Shown piece after piece: positions 1 through 7,471 of a stretch of DNA of 60,317 nt; the first letter of the stretch is position 1, and each line of letters opens with the position of its first letter. The translations under genes were made by a program, and so were the position numbers. Source of the stretch: a virus; the IMG/VR virus record IMGVR_UViG_3300044841_000118, positions 1 to 60,317 of that record; one strand, 5' to 3'. The notes below the pieces were generated by a model. It did not search any database, had not been told where the DNA came from, and saw only the letters and a list, made by a program, of their open reading frames with translations.

Positions 1-627
1 CAGGTGGAGTTGAGTACGCCTGAAATCGCCAACATGACGGCGGCGCACATCCTGCGAAAAGATCGTAATCACCTCAGCCACGAGGACAACAAGCAGGCCG
101 CGCGGTTGTTCAGAGACGCAGCCTACTACGTGGGCAACGATCCGATGATCACGGAAGCGCAGCAAGCTCTCGACCTCATCGAGAAAGCAATTGCGCGGTT
201 GGGAGCGACCATCGTTATCCTCGACAACCTGCACGCGCTCTGCCGAGGGGACAACGAGTTGCGCGACCAAGCATCCGCCAGCCGCCGTATCAAGACTATC
301 GCACAGAGAACAGGCACGAAGTGGGTGGTCGTCTGCCAGCCCCGGAAGGCCGACTCCAAGAACAAGGGCAAGACCCTCCACATCTCCGATATCAAAGGGG
401 CGGGAGCGATCATCGAGGACGCGGACGCACTCTTCACGATCCACCGTAACTATGTCCAGAATCCAGATCCCAATAACCCGCCCATGGACACCTACGAGCC
501 CGAGACAGAAATCCACTGTCTGAAGGCACGTACCAAGGCTGACGGCCCCACGTTCTCGAAGCTGTTCTTCCACGGGGCGCTCGCCACATACGCCGACATC
601 ACTCACATGGAACCTCCTCCGCAATGA
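1..627 (+). CDS. Replicative DNA helicase, DnaB/RecA-like ATPase C-terminal part (5' truncated by window edge)
   Basis: The reading frame is open from base 1, so the gene begins outside the window. What remains is the C-terminal half of a RecA-fold ATPase. A Walker B strand (TIVILDNLHAL) is followed by a DnaB-like glutamine motif (VVVCQPRKA) and the block DIKGAGAIIEDADALF, which matches the DnaB 'SGAIEQDAD' motif. The Walker A motif is missing because of the truncation. It probably unwinds DNA at the phage fork. Its stop codon overlaps the next start (ATGA), so it heads the coupled plus-strand replication operon. It could instead be another RecA-like phage ATPase. Confidence 0.75.
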   Translation, partial: QVELSTPEIANMTAAHILRKDRNHLSHEDNKQAARLFRDAAYYVGNDPMITEAQQALDLIEKAIARLGATIVILDNLHALCRGDNELRDQASASRRIKTIAQRTGTKWVVVCQPRKADSKNKGKTLHISDIKGAGAIIEDADALFTIHRNYVQNPDPNNPPMDTYEPETEIHCLKARTKADGPTFSKLFFHGALATYADITHMEPPPQ

Positions 628-824
628 ACCTACACAAGAGACTGCGCACGAAGTCCCTCTTCGACAGATACGCAAGGACGCCTCGCGGTGCCTCTGAAGA
701 AATGATGTACCGGTTCTCGATCACGTTCGAGTTACTTACGGGTGCTTCATATAAGGAAGCCAGACGTAAAGTTCTATGCAAAATACGGCGTAAATTATTT
801 GGATTTTCCGCATCAAAGCAGTAG
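624..824 (+). CDS. Small basic protein of unknown function (66 aa)
   Basis: The start overlaps the helicase stop by four bases (ATGA), which argues for translational coupling and a real gene. The protein is rich in Arg and Lys (RRKVLCKIRRKLFG near the C-terminus) and has no recognised domain. The charge suggests nucleic acid contact, but that is inference only. Confidence 0.55.
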   Translation: MNLHKRLRTKSLFDRYARTPRGASEEMMYRFSITFELLTGASYKEARRKVLCKIRRKLFGFSASKQ

Positions 825-862
825 ACCCTTCCAAATCTGAAGAACCCGCAGGGAGCACACCC

Positions 863-1060
863 ATGCCCGTACAGGCGAAGAACTTCTTCTTGTTCCGGAC
901 TTTCAACGAGGACGGATCCGTCAAGAACCCTGGGATCAAGTTCCGCCAGTCCTTCGACGCGCCAACCGATGTGGTGCTGATCAATCCAGCTGTTCTCCAG
1001 CAACTCCTGGCGACGACAGCTGTGAACGGACTCATCGACGTATACATCGCTTCCGAGTAA
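863..1060 (+). CDS. Hypothetical protein (65 aa)
   Basis: A short ORF in the same operon direction, preceded by GGGAG about nine bases before the ATG. It is neutral and has no signal peptide, membrane segment or recognised motif. It sits directly upstream of the 44-residue WxxPA peptide gene. Confidence 0.5.
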   Translation: MPVQAKNFFLFRTFNEDGSVKNPGIKFRQSFDAPTDVVLINPAVLQQLLATTAVNGLIDVYIASE

Positions 1061-1070
1061 CACCCCTTCC

Positions 1071-1205
1071 ATGACACCAGAAACACAACAGCCGCCCCAG
1101 CGCGTGTGGACGAAGCCTGCGCTCACGATCCTCGCCCTTACCCGCGCCGAGCATGGCGCACACGGCGTCGGTGTGGACCACAGCCGTGCCCACCGCAGCG
1201 CCTGA
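1071..1205 (+). CDS. 44-aa peptide with WxxPA...RAEHG block (paralog of the peptide at 54419-54556)
   Basis: The ATG is at 1071, ten bases after the previous stop, and the peptide ends ten bases before the clamp start. It shares a block with the 45-aa product at 54.4 kb: Trp, then two residues, Pro-Ala, a hydrophobic residue, then ILA and RAEHG, followed by a Gly/His-rich tail ending in a basic HRS/HKS. The shared block and near-equal length show they are paralogs kept in two separate operons. The aromatic-x-x-Pro-x-(Leu/Ile) arrangement resembles leader peptides of lasso-type RiPP precursors, but no processing enzyme is visible. Function unknown. Confidence 0.6.
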   Translation: MTPETQQPPQRVWTKPALTILALTRAEHGAHGVGVDHSRAHRSA

Positions 1206-1215
1206 AAGGAACCGC

Positions 1216-2289
1216 TTGAACATCCCTGCCGCCACTCTCAAGTCCCTGCTGAAGAAACTCTCGTCCGTGCGCTCCGAACTGGTGCTGCTCGATACCGCCG
1301 CTGGCACGCTCTTCGCTGCGGACAATGACATCCGCCTCTGGGTAGAGTCGCCTGCACTGAAGGACGAGTCGGGCGCGGTACTCACGGTGAATGGCCGCCG
1401 GCTCTCCTCCGCCGTCAGCCGGCTCTCGGGCGTCCTCAGCGTGACCCACGGCAAGAAAGGTCTGACCGTCGCCTCCGCTAAGACGCGCTTCGACCTCGAA
1501 GTCACTCCCGGTAAGCTGGATCCCCGTACGGCTGAGAAGGGCGCGACCTACACGCTACCGCTGGCCGAAACCAAAGCGCTGCTCAAGGCTGGCGCCATCA
1601 TCACCCAGAAGGGTCACGCCTCCTACTCCGACATCGTCGAATTACGCGGCGACACGGTGCTGCGGGTTCGCGCGACCAACGAGCGGCGCCTCGCGGTGAT
1701 CTGGGGCGGCCCCTACGAAGGCGAGGCATTCCAGCACCTGATTCCCGTTTCGGTGATCGGCGCGCTGCAGGAGATCCCCGGCGAGTCAGCCGTGCTCACC
1801 GTCAGCGACGCCTTGGTCACGTTCTCGACTACCGACGACCAGGAGACCCGCGTCATCGTCTCCGCCCGCCGGTCGGCCAAGCAGTTCCCGGACTTCGACG
1901 GCATTCTCCCCAAGACCTTTGCCCATGAGGTCAAGGTGGATGCGGCCGCGATGCGCGAGGCACTGGCCCGTGTCGCCCCCTTCATCCCCGCCACCGACCT
2001 CAAGACCGTGCTGGTGACCTTCCCCGGCTCCGAGGTTCAGGTCTCAGCCAGCAACGGCGGTGTGGCAGTAGACGCCGTCCCGCAGATTGACCCGGCCAGC
2101 ACCGAGGACGACCCGTTCGCCGAGACCCCGGCCGCGCCGTACAGACTTCACATGAACCACACCTACCTGAGCGACTTCTTCCAGGCCGCGGAGGGCACGG
2201 TCACCATCGGGCTCAACACCCACCCCAAGCCTGTCTGGATGGACGCCGGGAAGACCAGCGCGCTGTTCACCCTCCAGGTTCCCGCCTAA
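1216..2289 (+). CDS. DNA polymerase III beta-like sliding clamp
   Basis: The most likely start is TTG at 1216, six bases after AAAGGA. An ATG at 1153 in the same frame lies inside the upstream peptide gene. The product is 357 residues, close to the 366 of bacterial DnaN, and shows the three-repeat clamp layout: an N-terminal IPAATLKSLLKKL helix, a central ATNERRLAVI segment (DnaN 'TDGHRLA' equivalent) and a C-terminal strand ending in ALFTLQVPA. It should form a ring that tethers a polymerase to DNA. It lies in the replication operon, so it probably serves a phage polymerase or competes with the host clamp. Confidence 0.8.
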   Translation: MNIPAATLKSLLKKLSSVRSELVLLDTAAGTLFAADNDIRLWVESPALKDESGAVLTVNGRRLSSAVSRLSGVLSVTHGKKGLTVASAKTRFDLEVTPGKLDPRTAEKGATYTLPLAETKALLKAGAIITQKGHASYSDIVELRGDTVLRVRATNERRLAVIWGGPYEGEAFQHLIPVSVIGALQEIPGESAVLTVSDALVTFSTTDDQETRVIVSARRSAKQFPDFDGILPKTFAHEVKVDAAAMREALARVAPFIPATDLKTVLVTFPGSEVQVSASNGGVAVDAVPQIDPASTEDDPFAETPAAPYRLHMNHTYLSDFFQAAEGTVTIGLNTHPKPVWMDAGKTSALFTLQVPA

Positions 2290-2337
2290 CACACCGGCGA
2301 CTTTTGCCGCGATATCGCTTTTCAGAAGGTAATCCCC

Positions 2338-3225
2338 ATGAAGTGGAAGTCTCTCCTCCTCGCAGTGGCACTTGCAGTCAGCGCGTCCGCACAGACGGTC
2401 ACCGCGCCAGTTGTCGTCGGAAACACGATTCAGTTCTCCATGACGGACCCCTTGGGCACGTACGCCTACACGATCCCGGTCGTCCTCAGCGTAACCGTCG
2501 GCACCGCCTCCGTGGCCTTTACTCCTGTGCCACCGCCGCCGCCTCCTCCACCTCCGCCCGGTATCACCATTCCCGGAAACGCAATCCAGATCGGCATCGA
2601 GAATCGGACCAACTGGATCGCGGTACACGACGCAGGCACGCCCGGTGCTGTCCAGACCATCGTCAACACCTACAACGCGACGACGGGTGTACGCACGCAC
2701 TCCATGACCTACACCGGCAATGGCGGAACCCGCTGGTCGGTAAGCCTGGGCAGTGCAGCGTACGACACCGTGGCCACCCATTTCGTCTACGACGTGTTCG
2801 TCACATCGCCGAACTGGCTGCAGGTGAAGAACCTGGAACTGGACGCGAATCAGGTGCTGGCGAACGGCGACACGGTCATCTACGGTATGCAGTGCTCCAT
2901 GTGGTCGAACACCTGGGAGTACACCTCCACGGTCGGCGGCACGCACTGGATTCCGAGCAACGTACCGTGTAACTCCACCAAGTTCGCGCCCAACTCGCGC
3001 CACCACTTCCGCCTTGCCTATCACCGCAACAGTGCAGGCATCGTGACCTACGAGGGAGTGGAAGTGGACAGCGTGTACTCGGCGCTGACCGGAGCCGTCG
3101 TCAACGCAGCCAAAGCGCTCGGATGGCCGAAGGGTGACCTACTCTTCAACGTCCAGACCGAAGGTGCTACCGCAGCAGGTACGACCACCATCCTCACGGA
3201 TGGGCTGACGATCTACCGCTGGTAA
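2338..3225 (+). CDS. Secreted lectin/concanavalin-like protein with signal peptide and polyproline linker
   Basis: 295 residues. It starts with a clear Sec signal peptide (MKWKS, hydrophobic stretch, cleavage near SASA/QT), has an N-terminal domain to about residue 60, a run of about nine prolines, then a C-terminal beta-rich domain. The C-terminal part shares a pattern with the tail protein at 29945-31258: an aromatic-rich strand with G-x-QC, a Trp-rich stretch, VPCN and an ending like DGLTIYRW. Such domains bind sugars in other proteins. It is odd to find an exported protein between the clamp and replication genes; it may modify the host surface. Confidence 0.6.
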   Translation: MKWKSLLLAVALAVSASAQTVTAPVVVGNTIQFSMTDPLGTYAYTIPVVLSVTVGTASVAFTPVPPPPPPPPPPGITIPGNAIQIGIENRTNWIAVHDAGTPGAVQTIVNTYNATTGVRTHSMTYTGNGGTRWSVSLGSAAYDTVATHFVYDVFVTSPNWLQVKNLELDANQVLANGDTVIYGMQCSMWSNTWEYTSTVGGTHWIPSNVPCNSTKFAPNSRHHFRLAYHRNSAGIVTYEGVEVDSVYSALTGAVVNAAKALGWPKGDLLFNVQTEGATAAGTTTILTDGLTIYRW

Positions 3226-3250
3226 CCGAGAGGCCCACAGGAGAAACGGC

Positions 3251-3583
3251 ATGAATTACGTAGAAGCACACCAAAATCCGGCACCCTGGACGCATAGCCA
3301 AGAGGGCCTCGGCGATTACATCCACAACGCCAAAGGCGAGTGCGTCATGAGCGAGGAGAAGTACAGCACGGACATCAACCTGACCGACGAGGAATGGAAG
3401 ATCGTCGCGGCTGCTCCTACTCTCGTCAAGGTGGTTCGGGACTTTCTCTCCGTGATGGCGCGGTTCGGCAACTGGGATGAGGGATGCTTCTACTACAACA
3501 GCGTGACCGCTAGTGAATTGCAGAAGCCGATTGCTGATGCTGAAGCGGCTTTGACGGCAGCCGGGGCAAGCCTTGCTAGTTGA
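3251..3583 (+). CDS. Hypothetical phage protein with 'AAPTLVKVV' motif
   Basis: 110 residues, preceded by AGGAGAAA. The centre carries EEWKIVAAAPTLVKVVRDFL, a helix pattern also present in the product of 57207-57488 (LIAAAPAMLKAL) and common in small phage proteins of unknown role. The end overlaps the next ORF by eleven bases. Confidence 0.55.
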   Translation: MNYVEAHQNPAPWTHSQEGLGDYIHNAKGECVMSEEKYSTDINLTDEEWKIVAAAPTLVKVVRDFLSVMARFGNWDEGCFYYNSVTASELQKPIADAEAALTAAGASLAS

Positions 3584-4250
3584 GGTTCTTCCCCCGGAGT
3601 CGCTTGCGATCATCGACCCGGCGGAGGTAGCGCGGCAGACGGTCGTCCAGTTACTGGACGACATCCGCGATCACGAGTACGAGCTGGCCGCCAACTACGC
3701 GCGGCTCGGCGCGGTGCTCTTCGACATCCGCCGCAACCAGTACTGGGACAAATGGGGCTACCTCAGTTTCGGCTCCTACATCCGGGAACTGGCGGACCGG
3801 GTACAGAAAGAGCGGTCACAACTCTACGCGTACATCGGCGTGGCGGAAAAACTTCTGCCGGAGGTAGACGAGCACACGCTGGTCGCGATCGGTATCACCA
3901 AGGCCGGCGAGCTCAAGCGCTTCGTCTCCCAGTCCGGCCGCCGCATTCCTGAGAAGCTGCTGCAGGTAGCGCTCGACGACAAGCGAACCGCCAAGGAACT
4001 GCGCGCCGCGGTGCTCGAAGAGTTGCACCAAGCACCAGACCCGGCGGGCAAGTATTACGAGATCGGCGGGTTCTTTTGCACACCTGATGAGAAGGCAGAG
4101 ATCGATCTGTCGATCCGGATAGCGAAGGGTTTGGATCCAGCTATTCCAAACAACATTCCAGAACATATGCAAATGAAAGAGGTCATGTTGAGGTGGGCGC
4201 GCGAGTTTATCGCCACTTGGCAGGAGGCATTTGAACGTGGAGGAGCTTGA
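3573..4250 (+). CDS. Putative DNA-binding/regulatory protein (DUF3102-like helical protein)
   Basis: Starts at TTG 3573 and overlaps the previous gene. The first 110 residues are helical and have the layout of phage 'Lys/Trp-rich single-turn' regulators: LGAVLFDIRRNQYW, then SFGSYIRELADRVQKERS, then a segment ending KLLPEV. This recalls DUF3102/ParB-like helical domains and is similar in style to the AT-hook protein at 59330-60043. No enzyme motif is visible. One copy of the 15-bp palindrome lies at 3645-3659 inside its 5' end. Confidence 0.5.
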   Translation: MLVEVLPPESLAIIDPAEVARQTVVQLLDDIRDHEYELAANYARLGAVLFDIRRNQYWDKWGYLSFGSYIRELADRVQKERSQLYAYIGVAEKLLPEVDEHTLVAIGITKAGELKRFVSQSGRRIPEKLLQVALDDKRTAKELRAAVLEELHQAPDPAGKYYEIGGFFCTPDEKAEIDLSIRIAKGLDPAIPNNIPEHMQMKEVMLRWAREFIATWQEAFERGGA

Positions 4251-4803
4251 GCTTACCTGCTATAGGTGCCGCGTCACGAAAGTAGAATCTTTGTTCCACC
4301 GGTGCAAAAAGAACAAGACAGGCCGGCACACGATATGTATCGAATGCTCCAAAATGGAGAAGGCGGCCTACTATCGTTCGGAAAAGGCTGTGCGGTTGAG
4401 AAAAGAACGACAGCCCGAGATTGTAGCTTGGCGGGCACAGTACAACAACAACCCGATAAACAAGGAGAAAAGACGCGACGCACATTACAAACATAAATAT
4501 GGAGTCACTCTAGAAGAGTTCCGTTCCATATTAGAGCGTCAACACCATCGTTGTGTCGTGTGCGGAGAGAGTCCATCCAAGTCTACGCAAAAGAAATTCT
4601 GGAATCTAGATCACGATCACGACACAGACAAAGTTCGGGGTGTGCTGTGCACACCCTGTAATCTCACGCTCGGAGTGGCCAAAGAAAGCATACCTCGCCT
4701 CCAGCGCTGCCTAGCCTACCTCCGATTCCACAAAGGAATGATCAAGGTTCCGGGTCCTTTCATGTACAGCAAGCCTCCCCAAGTTGCGCGTAAGAGTTGG
4801 TGA
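4237..4803 (+). CDS. Recombination endonuclease VII-like nuclease
   Basis: GTG 4237 is preferred because AGGAGG ends nine bases upstream; TTG 4231 is an in-frame alternative. The N-terminus has a CxxC pair (CYRC) and a second one (CIEC). The C-terminal half has the endonuclease VII pattern: YGVTLEEF, CVVCGES, LDHDHDT, RGVLCTPCNLTLG. In T4, gp49 of this family resolves branched DNA before packaging. The GC content looks lower than in the neighbours (AT-rich codons at 4260-4500), which suggests recent transfer or a homing origin. Confidence 0.75.
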   Translation: MEELELTCYRCRVTKVESLFHRCKKNKTGRHTICIECSKMEKAAYYRSEKAVRLRKERQPEIVAWRAQYNNNPINKEKRRDAHYKHKYGVTLEEFRSILERQHHRCVVCGESPSKSTQKKFWNLDHDHDTDKVRGVLCTPCNLTLGVAKESIPRLQRCLAYLRFHKGMIKVPGPFMYSKPPQVARKSW

Positions 4804-4809
4804 AAACGC

Positions 4810-5103
4810 ATGGCACGGATACACGTCCCGCATAGCCCGCTCGGGAAGTTCTGCTTCTTCTTCGCAACACAGTGCCTGTCCTACTTTCTGTTCGTGGCCA
4901 ACGCCCGGGCGTACACCCAAGGGCTCTATCTCTGGACCGGAGCGACGGACGGGCTTTTCGCCATGCAGAGCTTCATCATGCTCCAGCTGATAGCGAAGGA
5001 CGCACAGGCCAGCGGCTTCTGGGCCGGGGCCGGTTACACACTGGGCGGTGTGTTCGGCTCGCTGCTCTCTATTTTCGTCACACAACACCTCTACGGACAC
5101 TAA
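4810..5103 (+). CDS. Small membrane protein (97 aa)
   Basis: Two hydrophobic segments are visible, about residues 12-30 (FCFFFATQCLSYFLFVANA) and 68-90 (FWAGAGYTLGGVFGSLLSIF), joined by a polar loop. A holin-like role is possible from topology, but the gene lies among replication genes and not beside a lysin. A role at the membrane is all that can be supported. Confidence 0.5.
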   Translation: MARIHVPHSPLGKFCFFFATQCLSYFLFVANARAYTQGLYLWTGATDGLFAMQSFIMLQLIAKDAQASGFWAGAGYTLGGVFGSLLSIFVTQHLYGH

Positions 5104-5114
5104 GGAGACTCACC

Positions 5115-5378
5115 ATGTCAATGAATCCTCAATACAGCTATGAAGGCAACAGCATCAACGCAGGCGTCGGCCAGAGTAACGGCGACCTGAACAGAACAGC
5201 GATTGGTGGGCTTTCGGGCTATGCCTTCACCGTCAACCAGGGCGGCGAATACGGGAAGCACGAGATCATAGACGCTGACCGGTTCGAACTGGAAGGTGAG
5301 TTCGTGATCTTCTACAAGAAGAACAATCAGGTCGCGCTCCGCCGCCTCCACGAAATCGGCAGCATCTCCGCCCGGTGA
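5115..5378 (+). CDS. Hypothetical protein (87 aa)
   Basis: ATG 5115 is preceded by AAGGAG. The N-terminus is rich in Asn, Gly and Ser. The C-terminal half (FELEGEFVIFYKKNNQVALRR) looks like a small beta fold. The stop overlaps the next GTG by four bases. Confidence 0.55.
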   Translation: MSMNPQYSYEGNSINAGVGQSNGDLNRTAIGGLSGYAFTVNQGGEYGKHEIIDADRFELEGEFVIFYKKNNQVALRRLHEIGSISAR

Positions 5379-5767
5379 GCAAGACCGTCCACTGTGAGAT
5401 CGACGCCGCTGGCGATGTGATTCGCATCTTCAAGTTCGCCAAAGATGCGAGAGCACTGCCAGCGGAGGCGGTCCGCGAGTACCCCAAGGCATACGCCGTT
5501 GAGCAGATCCGCCGCTTCGTCTTCGAGCGATCTAAAGACATGGACGGCGTCTCCTGCTGCGAGTTCTGTGGTGCCTCCCTCACATGGGAAAGCGGGCATA
5601 TGCACGAGCGGCACGCCAAGGGCAAACAGATCGACGGCGTCTTCGGCGAGGTCTCGCGGGCCAACAGCTGCTTTATCTGCTCGGGCTGCCATACCGAACG
5701 TCCGGATTCTGCACACGGGGACCGCCGCTGGCAGAGCGCGAAAGTAAATCATGCACAGTTCGCGTAA
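5375..5767 (+). CDS. HNH-type zinc nuclease-like protein
   Basis: The GTG start overlaps the previous stop (GTGA). Residues 60-120 contain CCEFCG, GHMHERH, CFICSGCH and a second zinc-ligand set, the spacing of an HNH/treble-clef nuclease. No HNH Asn is obvious, so activity is uncertain. It may be the third nuclease of the cluster, or a zinc-ribbon DNA-binding protein. Confidence 0.5.
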   Translation: MSKTVHCEIDAAGDVIRIFKFAKDARALPAEAVREYPKAYAVEQIRRFVFERSKDMDGVSCCEFCGASLTWESGHMHERHAKGKQIDGVFGEVSRANSCFICSGCHTERPDSAHGDRRWQSAKVNHAQFA

Positions 5768-5828
5768 GTTTCGCCCGTAAATTGCATCATATTTATCACA
5801 ACCCTTCACGCACCACCCTGAAAACCCC

Positions 5829-6236
5829 ATGCCAGTTTCTGTCTCAGTCAGTTACGAGCTCGACTCCGCGCGCGTCCACTTCCCGGATAACGGGCCGGTC
5901 ACAGTCCCTGCGGACTCCATCACCGCGTCAATCACACACGTCAGCTTCCAGTGTGACAATCCACTCTGCAAGAAGAACTTCGGCGGCGTTCCCCGGTCAT
6001 TCTCCTGGCAGGAAGAGAAGGTACAGGCGGACGCAGACGCGCTCCCCGACGATGCCTTCCGCATCCTCAACGTCCAGTTGTTCGACGGCCGCAAGTTCGC
6101 ATTCTGCTGCCGCCAGTGCGTCGGCACCGCGCTCGACATGCTCGGACCGCTCAAGAGCCCACGGGAGCAGATGAGCAACGTCATTGCCATGCCGACCAAG
6201 GATGACAACGACGCGGTCACGGTGGCGCACGTATGA
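5829..6236 (+). CDS. Hypothetical zinc-binding protein (135 aa)
   Basis: It has two cysteine pairs, CDNPLCKK near residue 42 and CCRQC near residue 95, spaced like a split zinc ribbon. The N-terminus (SVSVSYELDSARVHF) is beta-like. The stop overlaps the next start (ATGA). No family is recognised. Confidence 0.5.
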   Translation: MPVSVSVSYELDSARVHFPDNGPVTVPADSITASITHVSFQCDNPLCKKNFGGVPRSFSWQEEKVQADADALPDDAFRILNVQLFDGRKFAFCCRQCVGTALDMLGPLKSPREQMSNVIAMPTKDDNDAVTVAHV

Positions 6237-6583
6237 CCGGCGACGAGTACATCAAGGCGCAGATCGCCCGGGCGGCGTGGCTCCGGGCGAAGGAGAACGG
6301 CCCGCTTGCTATGTTGGCAGTCGCCATGGTCGTTCGCAATCTGGAGCGGACGGGTAAGTCGTGGCTTGCGGCATGCGATGAGGTGACCGTGGAATGTTTC
6401 GGCGGCAACCCAGATGTCCGAAACCCAGACTTCCAGAAGTTGCTGTACGGCGTGGAATCGATCTTCGACGGAACCGCGCCCGACAAACTGACCAACGGCG
6501 CAACCCTAATCGGTTATCTCGGGGAGGCGTACCCCGGATACCAGCAGTGCGCTGTCGTCAGCGGCTTGGTGCTGCTGAAGTGA
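6233..6583 (+). CDS. Hypothetical protein (116 aa)
   Basis: It starts within the previous stop (ATGA) and ends in a GTGA overlap with the next gene, so coupling on both sides supports it. The helical segment LAMLAVAMVVRNLERTGKSWLAAC faintly recalls SleB-type cell-wall hydrolases, but the catalytic residues cannot be placed. Function unknown. Confidence 0.5.
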   Translation: MTGDEYIKAQIARAAWLRAKENGPLAMLAVAMVVRNLERTGKSWLAACDEVTVECFGGNPDVRNPDFQKLLYGVESIFDGTAPDKLTNGATLIGYLGEAYPGYQQCAVVSGLVLLK

Positions 6584-6711
6584 CGCTGCTCCTTTGCTGG
6601 CGCTGCGGGTACGACACGCGGCTCACCCAGACCACCTGTCCAGAATGTGGACACCCTCTCAAGCCTGTCGCAGGCAGCGATTCCCGGAGACCAAATGCCG
6701 AGAAAATCTAA
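6580..6711 (+). CDS. Small zinc-ribbon protein (43 aa)
   Basis: GTG 6580 overlaps the previous stop. The product is a single four-cysteine ribbon: CWRCG, about 14 residues, then CPECG, with a short tail. Such mini-ribbons are common in phage replication operons and may contact DNA or RNA polymerase. The CPECG codons happen to match the 15-bp palindrome (6638-6652). Confidence 0.5.
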   Translation: MTLLLCWRCGYDTRLTQTTCPECGHPLKPVAGSDSRRPNAEKI

Positions 6712-7165
6712 GCCCCGCACCCCGGCGCAGCAAGAGCGCGACACCGACCTCCGGCTCCGGCGCACCTACGGCATCACGCTCGCCGAGTACAACGAGCGAC
6801 TGGCCCAGCAGGGCGGCGGGTGCGCCATCTGCGGGAAACCCGCCGCGACCAAGCGCCTGCACACCGACCACTGCCACAAGTTCTCGAAGCTGTTCAAGAT
6901 CGCCCGGTTCAAACTGAAGCACGGTGGGTACCACGCGTCGGCGGAACACAAGACCGACCCCACATCTCGGCTCTTCTACTTCTTCACGGTAAAAGACACG
7001 CGGCAGGAAGCAGTCGCCGAGGTGAAGAAGGAACTGAAGAAACGCAGTGTGAGGGGTATCCTCTGTGCCCACTGCAACCGGGGCTTGCGCTATTACTTCG
7101 ACCGGCCAGAGTTGTTCGTCCGAGCAGCCCAGTACCTCCGCGACTTCGCGGACCGCACCGCATGA
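6695..7165 (+). CDS. Recombination endonuclease VII-like nuclease (second copy)
   Basis: ATG 6695 overlaps the previous gene by 17 bases. The order YGITLAEY, CAICGKP, LHTDHCHK, then RGILCAHCNRGL matches the endonuclease VII fold of the product at 4237-4803. Between the DHCH and RGILC blocks there is an extra loop of about 45 residues (KTDPTSRLFYFFTVKD...), longer than usual. The two copies differ enough that duplication must be old, or the second was acquired separately. Confidence 0.7.
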   Translation: MPRKSKPRTPAQQERDTDLRLRRTYGITLAEYNERLAQQGGGCAICGKPAATKRLHTDHCHKFSKLFKIARFKLKHGGYHASAEHKTDPTSRLFYFFTVKDTRQEAVAEVKKELKKRSVRGILCAHCNRGLRYYFDRPELFVRAAQYLRDFADRTA

Positions 7166-7204
7166 TCTACGTCACTCCCTAATCTGCCATTCCCGAGGAA
7201 CCCC

Positions 7205-7471
7205 ATGCCCTCCAAGACACCCCTGAAGCTCAACGGCAAGCCGCTCGAGCCTTCGAACAAGCAGCGCATCCAGCAGGTGATCGCTTCGATCCCGCACGGC
7301 CATCTGCTCTCGACGGCTGAGATTGCCAAACAGGCCGGCGTGCACACCAACGACATGGCCATGAATCACCCGGATTTCCAGGCGCACAAAAGGAAGCACG
7401 TAAATCGCTTGGTTTGGGGTGGCAAAAAAACCATCGACCAGTACGACCAGCAGATGAGCGAGGGTAAATAG
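7205..7471 (+). CDS. Putative winged-helix-like DNA-binding protein (88 aa)
   Basis: The segment QRIQQVIASIPHGHLLSTAE, then IAKQAGVHTNDMA, fits a helix-turn-helix: helix, turn at AGVH, recognition helix. The stop TAG shares a base with the GTG start of the metallophosphoesterase. It could regulate the operon. No family name is claimed. Confidence 0.4.
   Translation: MPSKTPLKLNGKPLEPSNKQRIQQVIASIPHGHLLSTAEIAKQAGVHTNDMAMNHPDFQAHKRKHVNRLVWGGKKTIDQYDQQMSEGK

Noticed and set aside
599-1126. A long minus-strand ORF (175 codons) across the start of the replication operon
   Set aside because: It is the antisense shadow of the small plus-strand genes, which have coupled start/stop overlaps, and it has no coding pattern of its own.
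6638-6652. Palindrome GTCCAGAATGTGGAC as a regulatory site
   Set aside because: It encodes the CPECG codons of a zinc ribbon, so the match may reflect coding constraint. It is counted with the motif but not used as evidence of function.
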